A DNA stretch of 7,135 nt, from assembly GCA_030591125.1 (NCBI GenBank), contig JAUVBP010000059.1, positions 1-7,135 on the forward strand. The letters are read 5' to 3'. The stretch is from Candidatus Woesearchaeota archaeon. GTDB lineage: Archaea; Nanobdellota; Nanobdellia; Woesearchaeales; UBA11576. Under the pieces are notes generated by a model, which was given only the letters and a program-made list of their open reading frames with translations, made no database searches and had not been told where the DNA came from. Below, one piece after another: positions 1 to 5,188 of this stretch. The position numbers and the translations under genes were made by a program. Numbering within the stretch: the stretch's first letter is position 1; the number at the start of each line of letters is the position of its first letter.

Positions 1-29
1 AAAGCAATCTTGAAGTGATCAATTATCAT
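1..29 (-). CDS. Start of a probable ABC transporter permease (partial, cut by window edge)
   Basis: Only nine complete codons are visible, reading M-I-I-D-H-F-K-I-A from the ATG at 29-27. From memory of the family, MacB/FtsX-type (SalY-like) permeases often open this way, with a short amphipathic N-terminus ahead of the first membrane helix. An SD-like AGGTC (minus strand, 37-33) lies just before the ATG. The gene follows the ATPase and the exoprotein on the same strand, 48 bp after the latter, where a permease would complete the transporter. The identification rests mainly on context and a nine-residue match, so it is tentative. The rest of the gene lies outside the window. Confidence 0.5.
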
Positions 30-44
30 CTTGACCTGCCTGGG

Positions 45-58
45 ATAAAAAAGAAAAT
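45..58 (-). terminator. T-rich stretch between exoprotein and permease start
   Basis: On the minus strand this reads a run of four T, a C and a run of six T, inside the 48-bp gap after the exoprotein gene. Archaeal RNA polymerase can terminate at T-runs without a hairpin, so partial termination here is possible. It is too weak to claim an operon end, because an SD and ATG follow closely. Confidence 0.25.
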
Positions 59-77
59 ATTGGAAGCAGCATCCTGA

Positions 78-1412
78 TTACTGCTTCTTGAGCTTGGCCC
101 TTCGCCTCTTCTCCCATTTCCGGTATCCGACCCACACAGCGAGTATCACTATCACCGCTACGACAATCATGACTGCGCTCCTGCTCTTGGCCTCGCCTTT
201 CTCTTCTGCAGTGTGGATCCTGTATTCCAGGGAGATCTCCTTCTCATAGTCCTTATTGTTTGCGTCCTTGAAAGTTATATGTATGGGAAACTCCAGGTTG
301 CTCTTTGTCTCAGCAGTGTTGTTATTATTGAGGTATATGTCAAACTCGACACTCTCGAAGTCATCAGAGTCTATATTCCCTATATACTCCTTTCTTGCCG
401 ATACGACGGAGTAATCCTCTGTATCCTCAAGTATGACATCGAGGAATTTTATGTCTGTGACTCCCCTGTTGACAAACTTGAATGAGACCTCGCCGTTCTT
501 CTTGCCTGCGATAAGGTCTGAACTATCTATAACTACATATAGATCAGGCTCAGCGCCCACTATGACTCCGATTATGATGTTCTTGGTGAACTCATTGTCA
601 AGCTCATCCTTATATGTCAAGATTATCGGGAGCTTGTATACCCTTGATGTCGCGTCAGGATACGCCATGAGATCAAATGTCACTATCTCTGTCTTGCCTG
701 GCTTTATGCTCTGGATCCGTTTCTCTCCTGAAGAAGACGTAGGGGCGAAAGGAAGAGCCTCAAAAAGCGCAGCTGATTCAGTACCTGTAGCTGATCTTGG
801 GATGGTCGAAAGCGTGAGGTCGAGCTTTACATTCACGTCCTTCATCAGCGAGTCTGCAAGATTCTTCAGCTTGATATTCAGCTTTCCATTATTGCCGGGA
901 GTTATCCTCTCTGGCTCGAGCTTGATACTGTCTACGACAACTGCAGCGTCAACACTCTGGACCCTAATCTCAAATTCATCGAGCTCTGTCCAGCTCTGTC
1001 TCTTGTGGCGATACTTCAGCGTGAGGTCATTCACACCTTCAGAAGCATCTTCATTGATGCGGATACGGTAGTAGAGGATGACTCCTTCTTCACCTTTCTG
1101 ATGTCCTTGTATGGTTCCAAGATTGCGTATGCCATCATCGCTTCCCAATAGCTGGAAAGGATAATCTGTCATGAGCTGGAATTCAAGATCCTCTACAGGA
1201 GTGGATCCATAGTTAGTTATCATCCATCGCAGTTCCAAGTATTCTCCTGGTCCTACAGGATCAGGATCCTGACTTATCATCGAGACCCGTATGCTGTTTC
1301 CGCTCACGTAAGTCGCCCTGTCGGCAAGCACAGCCATAGCTGATAGCAGAAGCATGACCAGTATCATGATGGTTGTAGTGCATGCTCTTCTTGTGTATTG
1401 TGCATATCTCAT
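78..1412 (-). CDS. Secreted, membrane-anchored Ig-like (COG1361/S-layer-type) protein of an ABC transporter operon
   Basis: A 444-residue protein. Residues 1-30 form a signal peptide: basic start, hydrophobic core about 14-29, likely cleavage after AVLA. About 370 extracytoplasmic residues follow, readable as three beta-rich Ig-like units (about 38-155, 156-285, 288-400) with phrases such as PVGPGEYLEL, ERITPGNNGKLNI and IKPGKTEIVTFDL that recur in COG1361/CARDB-like domains. A helix at about 412-429 and a strongly basic tail (RKWEKRRRAKLKKQ) give an N-out, C-in topology. The start is supported by GTGAGGTC (1426-1419) six bases before the ATG, and the ATG overlaps the ATPase stop as ATGA. Family knowledge: COG1361 proteins often sit beside SalX/SalY-type ABC genes in archaea. 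I infer an extracytoplasmic partner or adaptor of the transporter; the substrate is unknown. Confidence 0.85.
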   Translation of the reverse strand: MRYAQYTRRACTTTIMILVMLLLSAMAVLADRATYVSGNSIRVSMISQDPDPVGPGEYLELRWMITNYGSTPVEDLEFQLMTDYPFQLLGSDDGIRNLGTIQGHQKGEEGVILYYRIRINEDASEGVNDLTLKYRHKRQSWTELDEFEIRVQSVDAAVVVDSIKLEPERITPGNNGKLNIKLKNLADSLMKDVNVKLDLTLSTIPRSATGTESAALFEALPFAPTSSSGEKRIQSIKPGKTEIVTFDLMAYPDATSRVYKLPIILTYKDELDNEFTKNIIIGVIVGAEPDLYVVIDSSDLIAGKKNGEVSFKFVNRGVTDIKFLDVILEDTEDYSVVSARKEYIGNIDSDDFESVEFDIYLNNNNTAETKSNLEFPIHITFKDANNKDYEKEISLEYRIHTAEEKGEAKSRSAVMIVVAVIVILAVWVGYRKWEKRRRAKLKKQ

Positions 1413-2245
1413 TTTTTTGACCTCACTTTATTAGCTTGATTATTGGATATATTATCTGGTCTATTCCTGGTTTTTCTTGGACTCTCTGTTTTTCGTGTCA
1501 TCTTCTTGACTTTTTTCCCCTGACTCAAGGGGTTAGGTATGTTCTTCTTTCCTTTGATTGTCCTGATCACAACCCCATCTTTCAGGAACTCTATCCTCTG
1601 AGCATGATGTGCGACATCTTTGTCGTGGGTGACCATTATTATTGTCTTATCCTCTTCAATATTGAGCTTCCTGAGGAAGTCCATGACTATCTGCCCGGTC
1701 TTGGAGTCCAGATTTCCAGTAGGCTCGTCTGCAAGTATGACTTCAGGATCATTTGCCAGGGAGCGGGCTATCGCGACCCTCTGCTGCTGCCCTCCTGAGA
1801 GTTCAGAAGGTTTGTGGTGCATCCTGTCCTCCAGGTCCACCATGTCGAGCAGATGCTCGGCGCGTTCTATCCTTTCATCAGCAGGCATGCCCTGGAATGT
1901 CATCGGAAGCATGACATTCTCAAGAGCTGTCAGTGTCTGGAGGAGATTGAACTGCTGGAAGATGAACCCTATGCGTCTTCCCCTGATCTGTGCAAGGTCG
2001 GATTCTGAAAGTTTTGATATGTCCTGACCATCAAGGAATATGCTCCCTTCTGTAGGTATGTCAAGACAGCCTATCATGTTCATGGCAGTGGACTTACCTG
2101 AACCAGAAGGGCCCATTATCGCCACGAATTCTCCGTCTTTTATTGTCAGGTCAAGCCCTCTCAGTGCAGGTACCTCTACCTCTCCCATCTTATACACTTT
2201 CCACACCTTCTTCAGGTGGATTATTGTAGGTCTTTCTCTGGCCAT
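1409..2245 (-). CDS. ABC transporter ATP-binding protein, MacB/LolD (SalX) type, with long basic C-terminal tail
   Basis: A 278-residue cytoplasmic ATPase with every expected motif: A-loop Tyr18, Walker A GPSGSGKST (45-53), Q-loop Gln97, signature LSGGQQQR (149-156), Walker B VILADEPTG with catalytic Glu174, and H-loop His207. The DEPTGNLDSKTG stretch and the VPALRGLDL opening are typical of the MacB/LolD/SalX group, which powers mechanotransmission or lipid/peptide export with an FtsX-like permease. Residues about 230-278 extend beyond the usual end and are very rich in Lys/Arg with Ser, Asn and Pro; they look disordered. The ATG directly follows the regulator's TAG, and its SD GAGGTG (2258-2253) lies inside the last regulator codons, so translation is probably coupled. 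The stop overlaps the exoprotein start by 4 bp. The ATPase call is firm; the substrate is unknown. Confidence 0.97.
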   Translation of the reverse strand: MARERPTIIHLKKVWKVYKMGEVEVPALRGLDLTIKDGEFVAIMGPSGSGKSTAMNMIGCLDIPTEGSIFLDGQDISKLSESDLAQIRGRRIGFIFQQFNLLQTLTALENVMLPMTFQGMPADERIERAEHLLDMVDLEDRMHHKPSELSGGQQQRVAIARSLANDPEVILADEPTGNLDSKTGQIVMDFLRKLNIEEDKTIIMVTHDKDVAHHAQRIEFLKDGVVIRTIKGKKNIPNPLSQGKKVKKMTRKTESPRKTRNRPDNISNNQANKVRSKK

Positions 2246-2725
2246 CTATCTGCACCTCTTGTCCAGCTCTGACCTCATGTGTCCGAATATGCCTGCCAGT
2301 TCTGTGAGTTGCTTGTGATACTTCTGGATTATCTCGACTTTCTTCCTGTCTTCTGTACTGAGCTTGCCCTGCTTCTGTTTATCCAGGATGCCTGGAATCA
2401 CGGTCTTTGCAGGTGATAAGTATAGCCTTTCCATCGCATCAATCTTCTGGAGCATCAGGCAATATATGTCCTTGTCCATGAAATAGAACGATCGCTTGGT
2501 GCCGGGCTTCTTCACCTTCTTCACCATATACATATCCTCCAGCTGGCGCATCCTGGTCGATACTGAAGCCAGGCTGTACCCTGTGCGCTTCGCAAGGTCT
2601 TCCATCGCGACCTCATCAGGCTCCAAGAACAGGATACCTACCATCTGGCTACTGAGAGAATCCAGGCCGAAGCGCTGGAACGTGCCTGATATGAATTCTA
2701 GAAACTCTTTTTCAAACTCTTTCAT
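2246..2725 (-). CDS. GbsR/MarR-family winged-helix transcriptional regulator
   Basis: A 159-residue protein. The N-terminal pattern (KEFLEFISGTFQRFGLDSLSSQMVGILFL) matches GbsR-like MarR proteins (COG1510), with the winged helix at about 20-85: a DLAKRTGYS turn, a recognition helix around SVSTRMRQLED (55-64), and a basic wing near VKKVKKPGTKRSFYF. Residues about 84-157 are predicted helical, as in the dimerisation part of the family. It is the first gene of the transporter operon and its stop abuts the ATPase start, so it is most likely a local, self-acting repressor of this exporter. No convincing SD precedes the ATG; upstream is a promoter with tandem repeats at its expected transcription start. 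Ligand unknown. The family call is from sequence pattern, not a search. Confidence 0.88.
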   Translation of the reverse strand: MKEFEKEFLEFISGTFQRFGLDSLSSQMVGILFLEPDEVAMEDLAKRTGYSLASVSTRMRQLEDMYMVKKVKKPGTKRSFYFMDKDIYCLMLQKIDAMERLYLSPAKTVIPGILDKQKQGKLSTEDRKKVEIIQKYHKQLTELAGIFGHMRSELDKRCR

Positions 2726-2768
2726 CTTGGGGCGGGTCTCTGTATGCGGGTTGTCATTCTTTTTTTAG

Positions 2769-2781
2769 TATTCACTGAATA
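2769..2781. promoter_or_regulatory. Interrupted palindrome TATTCA-C-TGAATA, candidate operator
   Basis: The 13 bases form perfect 6-bp arms around one central base, and the right arm merges into the first 18-bp repeat. This geometry suits a dimeric winged-helix regulator. It lies in the predicted leader of the regulator operon. Function is inferred. Confidence 0.4.
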
Positions 2782-2829
2782 TTCTGTTTTTATTGAATAT
2801 TTGCTTTTTATTGAATATGCTGAAAATGT
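2776..2829. repeat. Three tandem 18-bp repeats beginning TGAATAT in the divergent control region
   Basis: TGAATAT occurs at 2776, 2794 and 2812, exactly 18 bp apart. Units one and two are close to identical (TGAATAT, variable bases, then TTTTTAT); unit three keeps TGAATAT and then diverges. On the minus strand the array lies just downstream of TTTATATA at 2842-2849, so it would cover the predicted start of transcription of the regulator operon. That is where an archaeal repressor can block polymerase or TFB/TBP. An operator array is the simplest reading; slippage-derived simple sequence is the alternative. Confidence 0.6.
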
Positions 2830-2841
2830 GGGCTGAACTGG

Positions 2842-2849
2842 TATATAAA
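2842..2849 (-). promoter_or_regulatory. Archaeal TATA box TTTATATA for the regulator-ABC operon
   Basis: The minus strand reads TTTATATA, preceded by AAAAGCA that could serve as a BRE. About 25 bases downstream puts transcription start near 2820, inside the tandem repeats, with a leader of about 95 bases to the regulator ATG. The same bases read TATATAAA on the plus strand, so the element could also serve the rightward genes. Confidence 0.55.
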
Positions 2850-2868
2850 TGCTTTTAAAATAGGGTGT

Positions 2869-2879
2869 GCCTGTCAGGC
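2869..2879. promoter_or_regulatory. GC-rich interrupted palindrome GCCTG-T-CAGGC
   Basis: Perfect 5-bp arms around one base, standing out in an AT-rich region. It abuts the TATAAACA element of the rightward genes and would cover the start if transcription used TATATAAA at 2842. Candidate binding site for a regulator; inferred. Confidence 0.35.
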
Positions 2880-2880
2880 C

Positions 2881-2888
2881 TATAAACA
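2881..2888 (+). promoter_or_regulatory. Candidate TATA box (TATAAACA) for the rightward gene pair
   Basis: This AT-rich element would place transcription start at about 2908-2910, leaving a leader of roughly 27 bases that still contains the SD AGGTG (2921-2925) ten bases before the ATG at 2936. AATATAAACC just downstream (from about 2896) and TATATAAA at 2842 are alternatives. Confidence 0.35.
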
Positions 2889-2935
2889 ATAAATAATATA
2901 AACCAATCATTTCCTGGTTAAGGTGTGATATCAAT

Positions 2936-3697
2936 ATGTCAAGGATAAAGCGCCATAAGATCAAATCTCTGCGGCATAGCAAGCAGAAGAATAAACGGAT
3001 GTCTAAGCAGACATTCATAACAATACTGATAGGAAGTCTCATGGTATTGAGCGTGTTCGGAATAATGTTCAGTGGATATAATTCTGGGGAGGCCTCAGAT
3101 GAGTATAATGACCATAAGTTCAAGCGTATGCCGCTGGGATGGTATACTGAGGTCGATGGACAACGTGTGGAGTTCAAATATCTTCCACAGGAACTTGAGG
3201 TACTTGATATGAGCCAGGATGTGATAGATAGGGTCAAGGCGGCTCGGGTGATGTACCTTACATTTGATCCTAACAGCAAGATCGTCTCGAGTCTTGAGCT
3301 TGCAAGGTTTGAGCTAGCCAAGTCATTAGCGATGTCCTTTGGGATACAGACAATCCCGGGCATTGTGGAAGAAAGTGACCAGTATGACCTTCCTGTCGTA
3401 GGATGCGAGAATGCGACTGCGATGCTGCCAGTGCTCGTGTTTACAGAGGCTAACAGGACAGATGCATATATCTCTGACAATTGTATAGTGATAGAGACTG
3501 ATGATCACTCTGCGGTCGCCATGAAAGACCGGCTCATCTATGGGATGCTGGACATAATACCTCAGGGAACTGGATCTGCTGAAGAGCGGTCTGAATATCC
3601 TGTCTCTGAAGAACCTATCATTGAAGACCCTGTTCCTGATGCGCGTGCGTCTGAAGAGCCTGCTCCTGAAGGCTGGGAGACTGAGTCTTGGGATTGA
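2936..3697 (+). CDS. Single-pass membrane protein of unknown function, shorter paralogue of the next gene
   Basis: A 253-residue protein I cannot assign to a named family. Residues 1-25 are strongly basic (many Lys, Arg, His), then a membrane helix at about 26-46, so the rest probably faces outside. The domain at about 66-210 carries MYLTFD (106-111), Cys157, ISDNCIVIE with Cys183, and a KDRLIYGMLDII end (197-208). These line up with the following protein's YITFD, TCDD, LSDNCITVQ and KDRLLLSWYGVI, so the two are diverged paralogues. Cys157 and Cys183 probably form a disulfide. Residues about 214-253 are an acidic Pro/Glu tail with two SEEP units (encoded by near-identical 12-mers at 3605 and 3650). 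SD AGGTG (2921-2925) supports the start. Two stop codons in a row (TGA TGA) end it. Role unknown; envelope location likely. Confidence 0.82.
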   Translation: MSRIKRHKIKSLRHSKQKNKRMSKQTFITILIGSLMVLSVFGIMFSGYNSGEASDEYNDHKFKRMPLGWYTEVDGQRVEFKYLPQELEVLDMSQDVIDRVKAARVMYLTFDPNSKIVSSLELARFELAKSLAMSFGIQTIPGIVEESDQYDLPVVGCENATAMLPVLVFTEANRTDAYISDNCIVIETDDHSAVAMKDRLIYGMLDIIPQGTGSAEERSEYPVSEEPIIEDPVPDARASEEPAPEGWETESWD

Positions 3698-3740
3698 TGA
3701 ATCCAACTAATCATGACATCTGAATATATGGGGTTCCCTT

Positions 3741-4604
3741 ATGCCAAAAGCCAATGAAGAGACATTAAGACGGCTCAAGAAGATACAGGATGTCGATGAC
3801 GAAGACGCCCTTCTTGATGTTACCAGAAGCCATAAGGTAAAGAGCAGCAGAGCCCATGGCAGCAAGAAGTCTCATTCTCATAAACATATCGATCACAGCA
3901 AACACGTGGTGCATGATGTCCAGGAGGAGACCCCTGAAAAGGAGAGCGAAGAGAAGACCAGAGCAGACACAAAGAAACTCCTCATAGGGATAGGCATCCT
4001 CGCGGCAGTCTTTGCCCTGTTGTTATTATTGGTCATATCTGGAGACAAGACCAAACGGGAGCTCACTGTCGACGAGCTCCATGAGCTCAATCTGAAGGGA
4101 AAACTGGATCCATCGCAAGGCTATCTGTATAACGGATATTCCTTTGTCAAGTTCGCAGAGATCTGGCACTCCCAGGTACAGAAAGGGAATGTAATATATT
4201 CTGTCACGTTCAATAATGACCCGAAAAGTGTCGCGGATGTGCCACTTGAAGGCAGCCTGAGCAGCAGGTTCGATCCAGGCAGCAGGATATACATAACTTT
4301 CGACACTGATCTGGTGTCTCCCAAGCATGTAACTGTAGCAAATGCAGGGATATCACTCACCCTTGCAAAGGGATTCCAGTATCAGCTCACAGCGACCTGC
4401 ACGAATAATGAGAGCAGACTCTGCCAGAAGAATGGGGTCGTGACCTGTGATGATAAGGACAAAGCAGTGATATATTTCAAGGAATCTGAAGATACAAAGG
4501 TAGTGCTGTCTGATAACTGCATCACTGTCCAAGGGCTGGGAGAAGAGATTGTCCGTGCAAAAGACCGCCTGTTATTGAGCTGGTATGGTGTGATACAGGA
4601 TTAG
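3741..4604 (+). CDS. Single-pass membrane protein of unknown function with His-rich cytoplasmic segment and four-Cys external domain
   Basis: A 287-residue protein. Residues 1-78 are charged and cytoplasmic, with eight His between 31 and 58 (a run like SHSHKHIDHSKH), followed by an acidic Glu-rich stretch and a helix at about 79-99. The external part contains YNGYSFVKF (130-138), YSVTFNNDP (153-161), YITFD (184-188), and four Cys: 220, 228, 236 and 260. Cys236/Cys260 match the only Cys pair of the upstream paralogue; Cys220/Cys228 are extra and could form a second disulfide. From memory, similar YNGF-F-V / DNCI-V / DRLLY proteins occur as unnamed proteins in DPANN archaea. The gap to the upstream gene is 43 bp, with no good SD, so the pair is probably cotranscribed. 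Function not assigned. Confidence 0.83.
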   Translation: MPKANEETLRRLKKIQDVDDEDALLDVTRSHKVKSSRAHGSKKSHSHKHIDHSKHVVHDVQEETPEKESEEKTRADTKKLLIGIGILAAVFALLLLLVISGDKTKRELTVDELHELNLKGKLDPSQGYLYNGYSFVKFAEIWHSQVQKGNVIYSVTFNNDPKSVADVPLEGSLSSRFDPGSRIYITFDTDLVSPKHVTVANAGISLTLAKGFQYQLTATCTNNESRLCQKNGVVTCDDKDKAVIYFKESEDTKVVLSDNCITVQGLGEEIVRAKDRLLLSWYGVIQD

Positions 4605-4615
4605 ATGATAACTCA

Positions 4616-4650
4616 GAATCTTTTTGTGTCTTTTAAATCCTATTTTTAAA
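4616..4650 (+). terminator. T-rich termination region after the rightward gene pair
   Basis: Three T-runs (4621-4625, 4631-4634, 4643-4647) follow the stop at 4604, separated by short A/C stretches and without a hairpin. This is the usual look of archaeal intrinsic termination. The minus strand here has no T-run, so the leftward operon that ends at 4646 has no matching terminator and may run antisense into this gene. Confidence 0.5.
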
Positions 4651-4655
4651 TCCTA
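4631..4655. repeat. Tandem direct repeat TTTTAAATCCTA across the end of the pilin-like gene
   Basis: The 12-mer occurs at 4631-4642 and again at 4644-4655 with one T between them, a 13-bp period. The second copy contains the TAA stop (4646-4648 on the minus strand) of the pilin-like gene. It looks like a recent slippage duplication. Confidence 0.6.
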
Positions 4656-5104
4656 ACTAACCGTATCTTTGCTTCTCCGCTGAACTCTTCCAGCTTGTTG
4701 AACTTTAGAGGTATGATAGCATAAATAGGGAGTTTTTTAGTCTCTCCCGGCTGAAGAATAAAATTATTTTCCTCAAGCTGAATGAATGGACTCACTGTTC
4801 CAGTTATTGTTATATCAACTTCAATCGGCACATCTTTTGTGTTTGCCAAATTGATCTCTTTTTTAGCGATCGCTCCTGCTGCCGGAAGGGCGCCAAAATT
4901 CAAGTTAGCTCCTGCATCGAATCTTATGTGGTTAGCGTCCATAGTCTTGAGCTGTATATCATATATGGTCATATGTGTGATGGTATAGAATGAATAGTAC
5001 ATCAGTGTAGTCCCTGCACCTATGAAGAACACTAAAAGTATAAGCAGCGCAGTCGTCTTTAGGCTAAACTGTCCTTTTGTGTGTCTTGCTTTCTTTGTTG
5101 TCAT
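4646..5104 (-). CDS. Pilin-like membrane protein with a single Ig-like domain
   Basis: A 152-residue protein. The start MTTKKARHTKGQFSLK followed by a helix at about 17-38 resembles an archaeal class III (type IV prepilin) signal: basic leader, then K10-G11-Q12 with expected prepilin-peptidase cleavage between Gly11 and Gln12. The Glu common at mature position 5 is replaced by Lys16. Residues about 62-152 look like one beta-sandwich: LNFGALPAAG, KKEINLANTKDVPIEVDI, and NNFILQPGETKKLPIYAIIP, the usual phrasing of Ig-like/CARDB-type domains in archaeal surface proteins. It ends the leftward operon. There is no clear SD, but a -1-frame continuation of the upstream gene ends 4 nt before its ATG, which would allow coupling. 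Either a pilin-like subunit or a simple N-terminally anchored surface protein. Confidence 0.8.
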   Translation of the reverse strand: MTTKKARHTKGQFSLKTTALLILLVFFIGAGTTLMYYSFYTITHMTIYDIQLKTMDANHIRFDAGANLNFGALPAAGAIAKKEINLANTKDVPIEVDITITGTVSPFIQLEENNFILQPGETKKLPIYAIIPLKFNKLEEFSGEAKIRLVRI

Positions 5105-5108
5105 TTTT

Positions 5109-5188
5109 CTATAGTATGATCTTCAGGTCAGGGATAGGACTTGTGTATAGATTATTGACAAATTCTTTGTTATTTATATCTATTCCTT
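5109..5188 (-). other. Open -1-frame extension of the Ig-like protein gene (possible frameshift)
   Basis: In the -1 frame relative to the gene ending at 5180, reading continues from the A-rich AAA AAG AAA AAG codons into GIDINNKEFVNNLYTSPIPDLKIIL and stops at TAG 5111-5109, four bases before the pilin-like ATG. No ATG or GTG begins this frame, so it cannot be a separate gene of normal type. It could reflect programmed slippage, a recent one-base loss or a sequencing error in the A-run; chance openness over 24 codons is also possible. Confidence 0.35.

Noticed and set aside
20..72. Short minus-strand frame of 17 codons starting at the ATG at 72-70
   Set aside because: Too short, overlaps the permease-like start out of frame, and shows no recognisable protein pattern.
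433..1071. 212-codon plus-strand open frame opposite the exoprotein gene
   Set aside because: Ser-rich translation typical of an antisense shadow. The minus-strand gene has a signal peptide, anchor and SD.
2722..3480. 252-codon minus-strand open frame running opposite the first paralogue, whose end contains YSIK-like repeats
   Set aside because: It lies antisense to a better-supported gene. Its YSIK repeats are just the 18-bp DNA repeats read in frame (18 is a multiple of three), and it has no RBS or recognisable domain.
3721..3730. TGAATATATGG upstream of the second paralogue as a promoter or a fourth copy of the tandem-repeat motif
   Set aside because: The spacing to the start codon (about 17 bp) is wrong for a TATA box, and one isolated TGAATAT is expected by chance in DNA of this composition.
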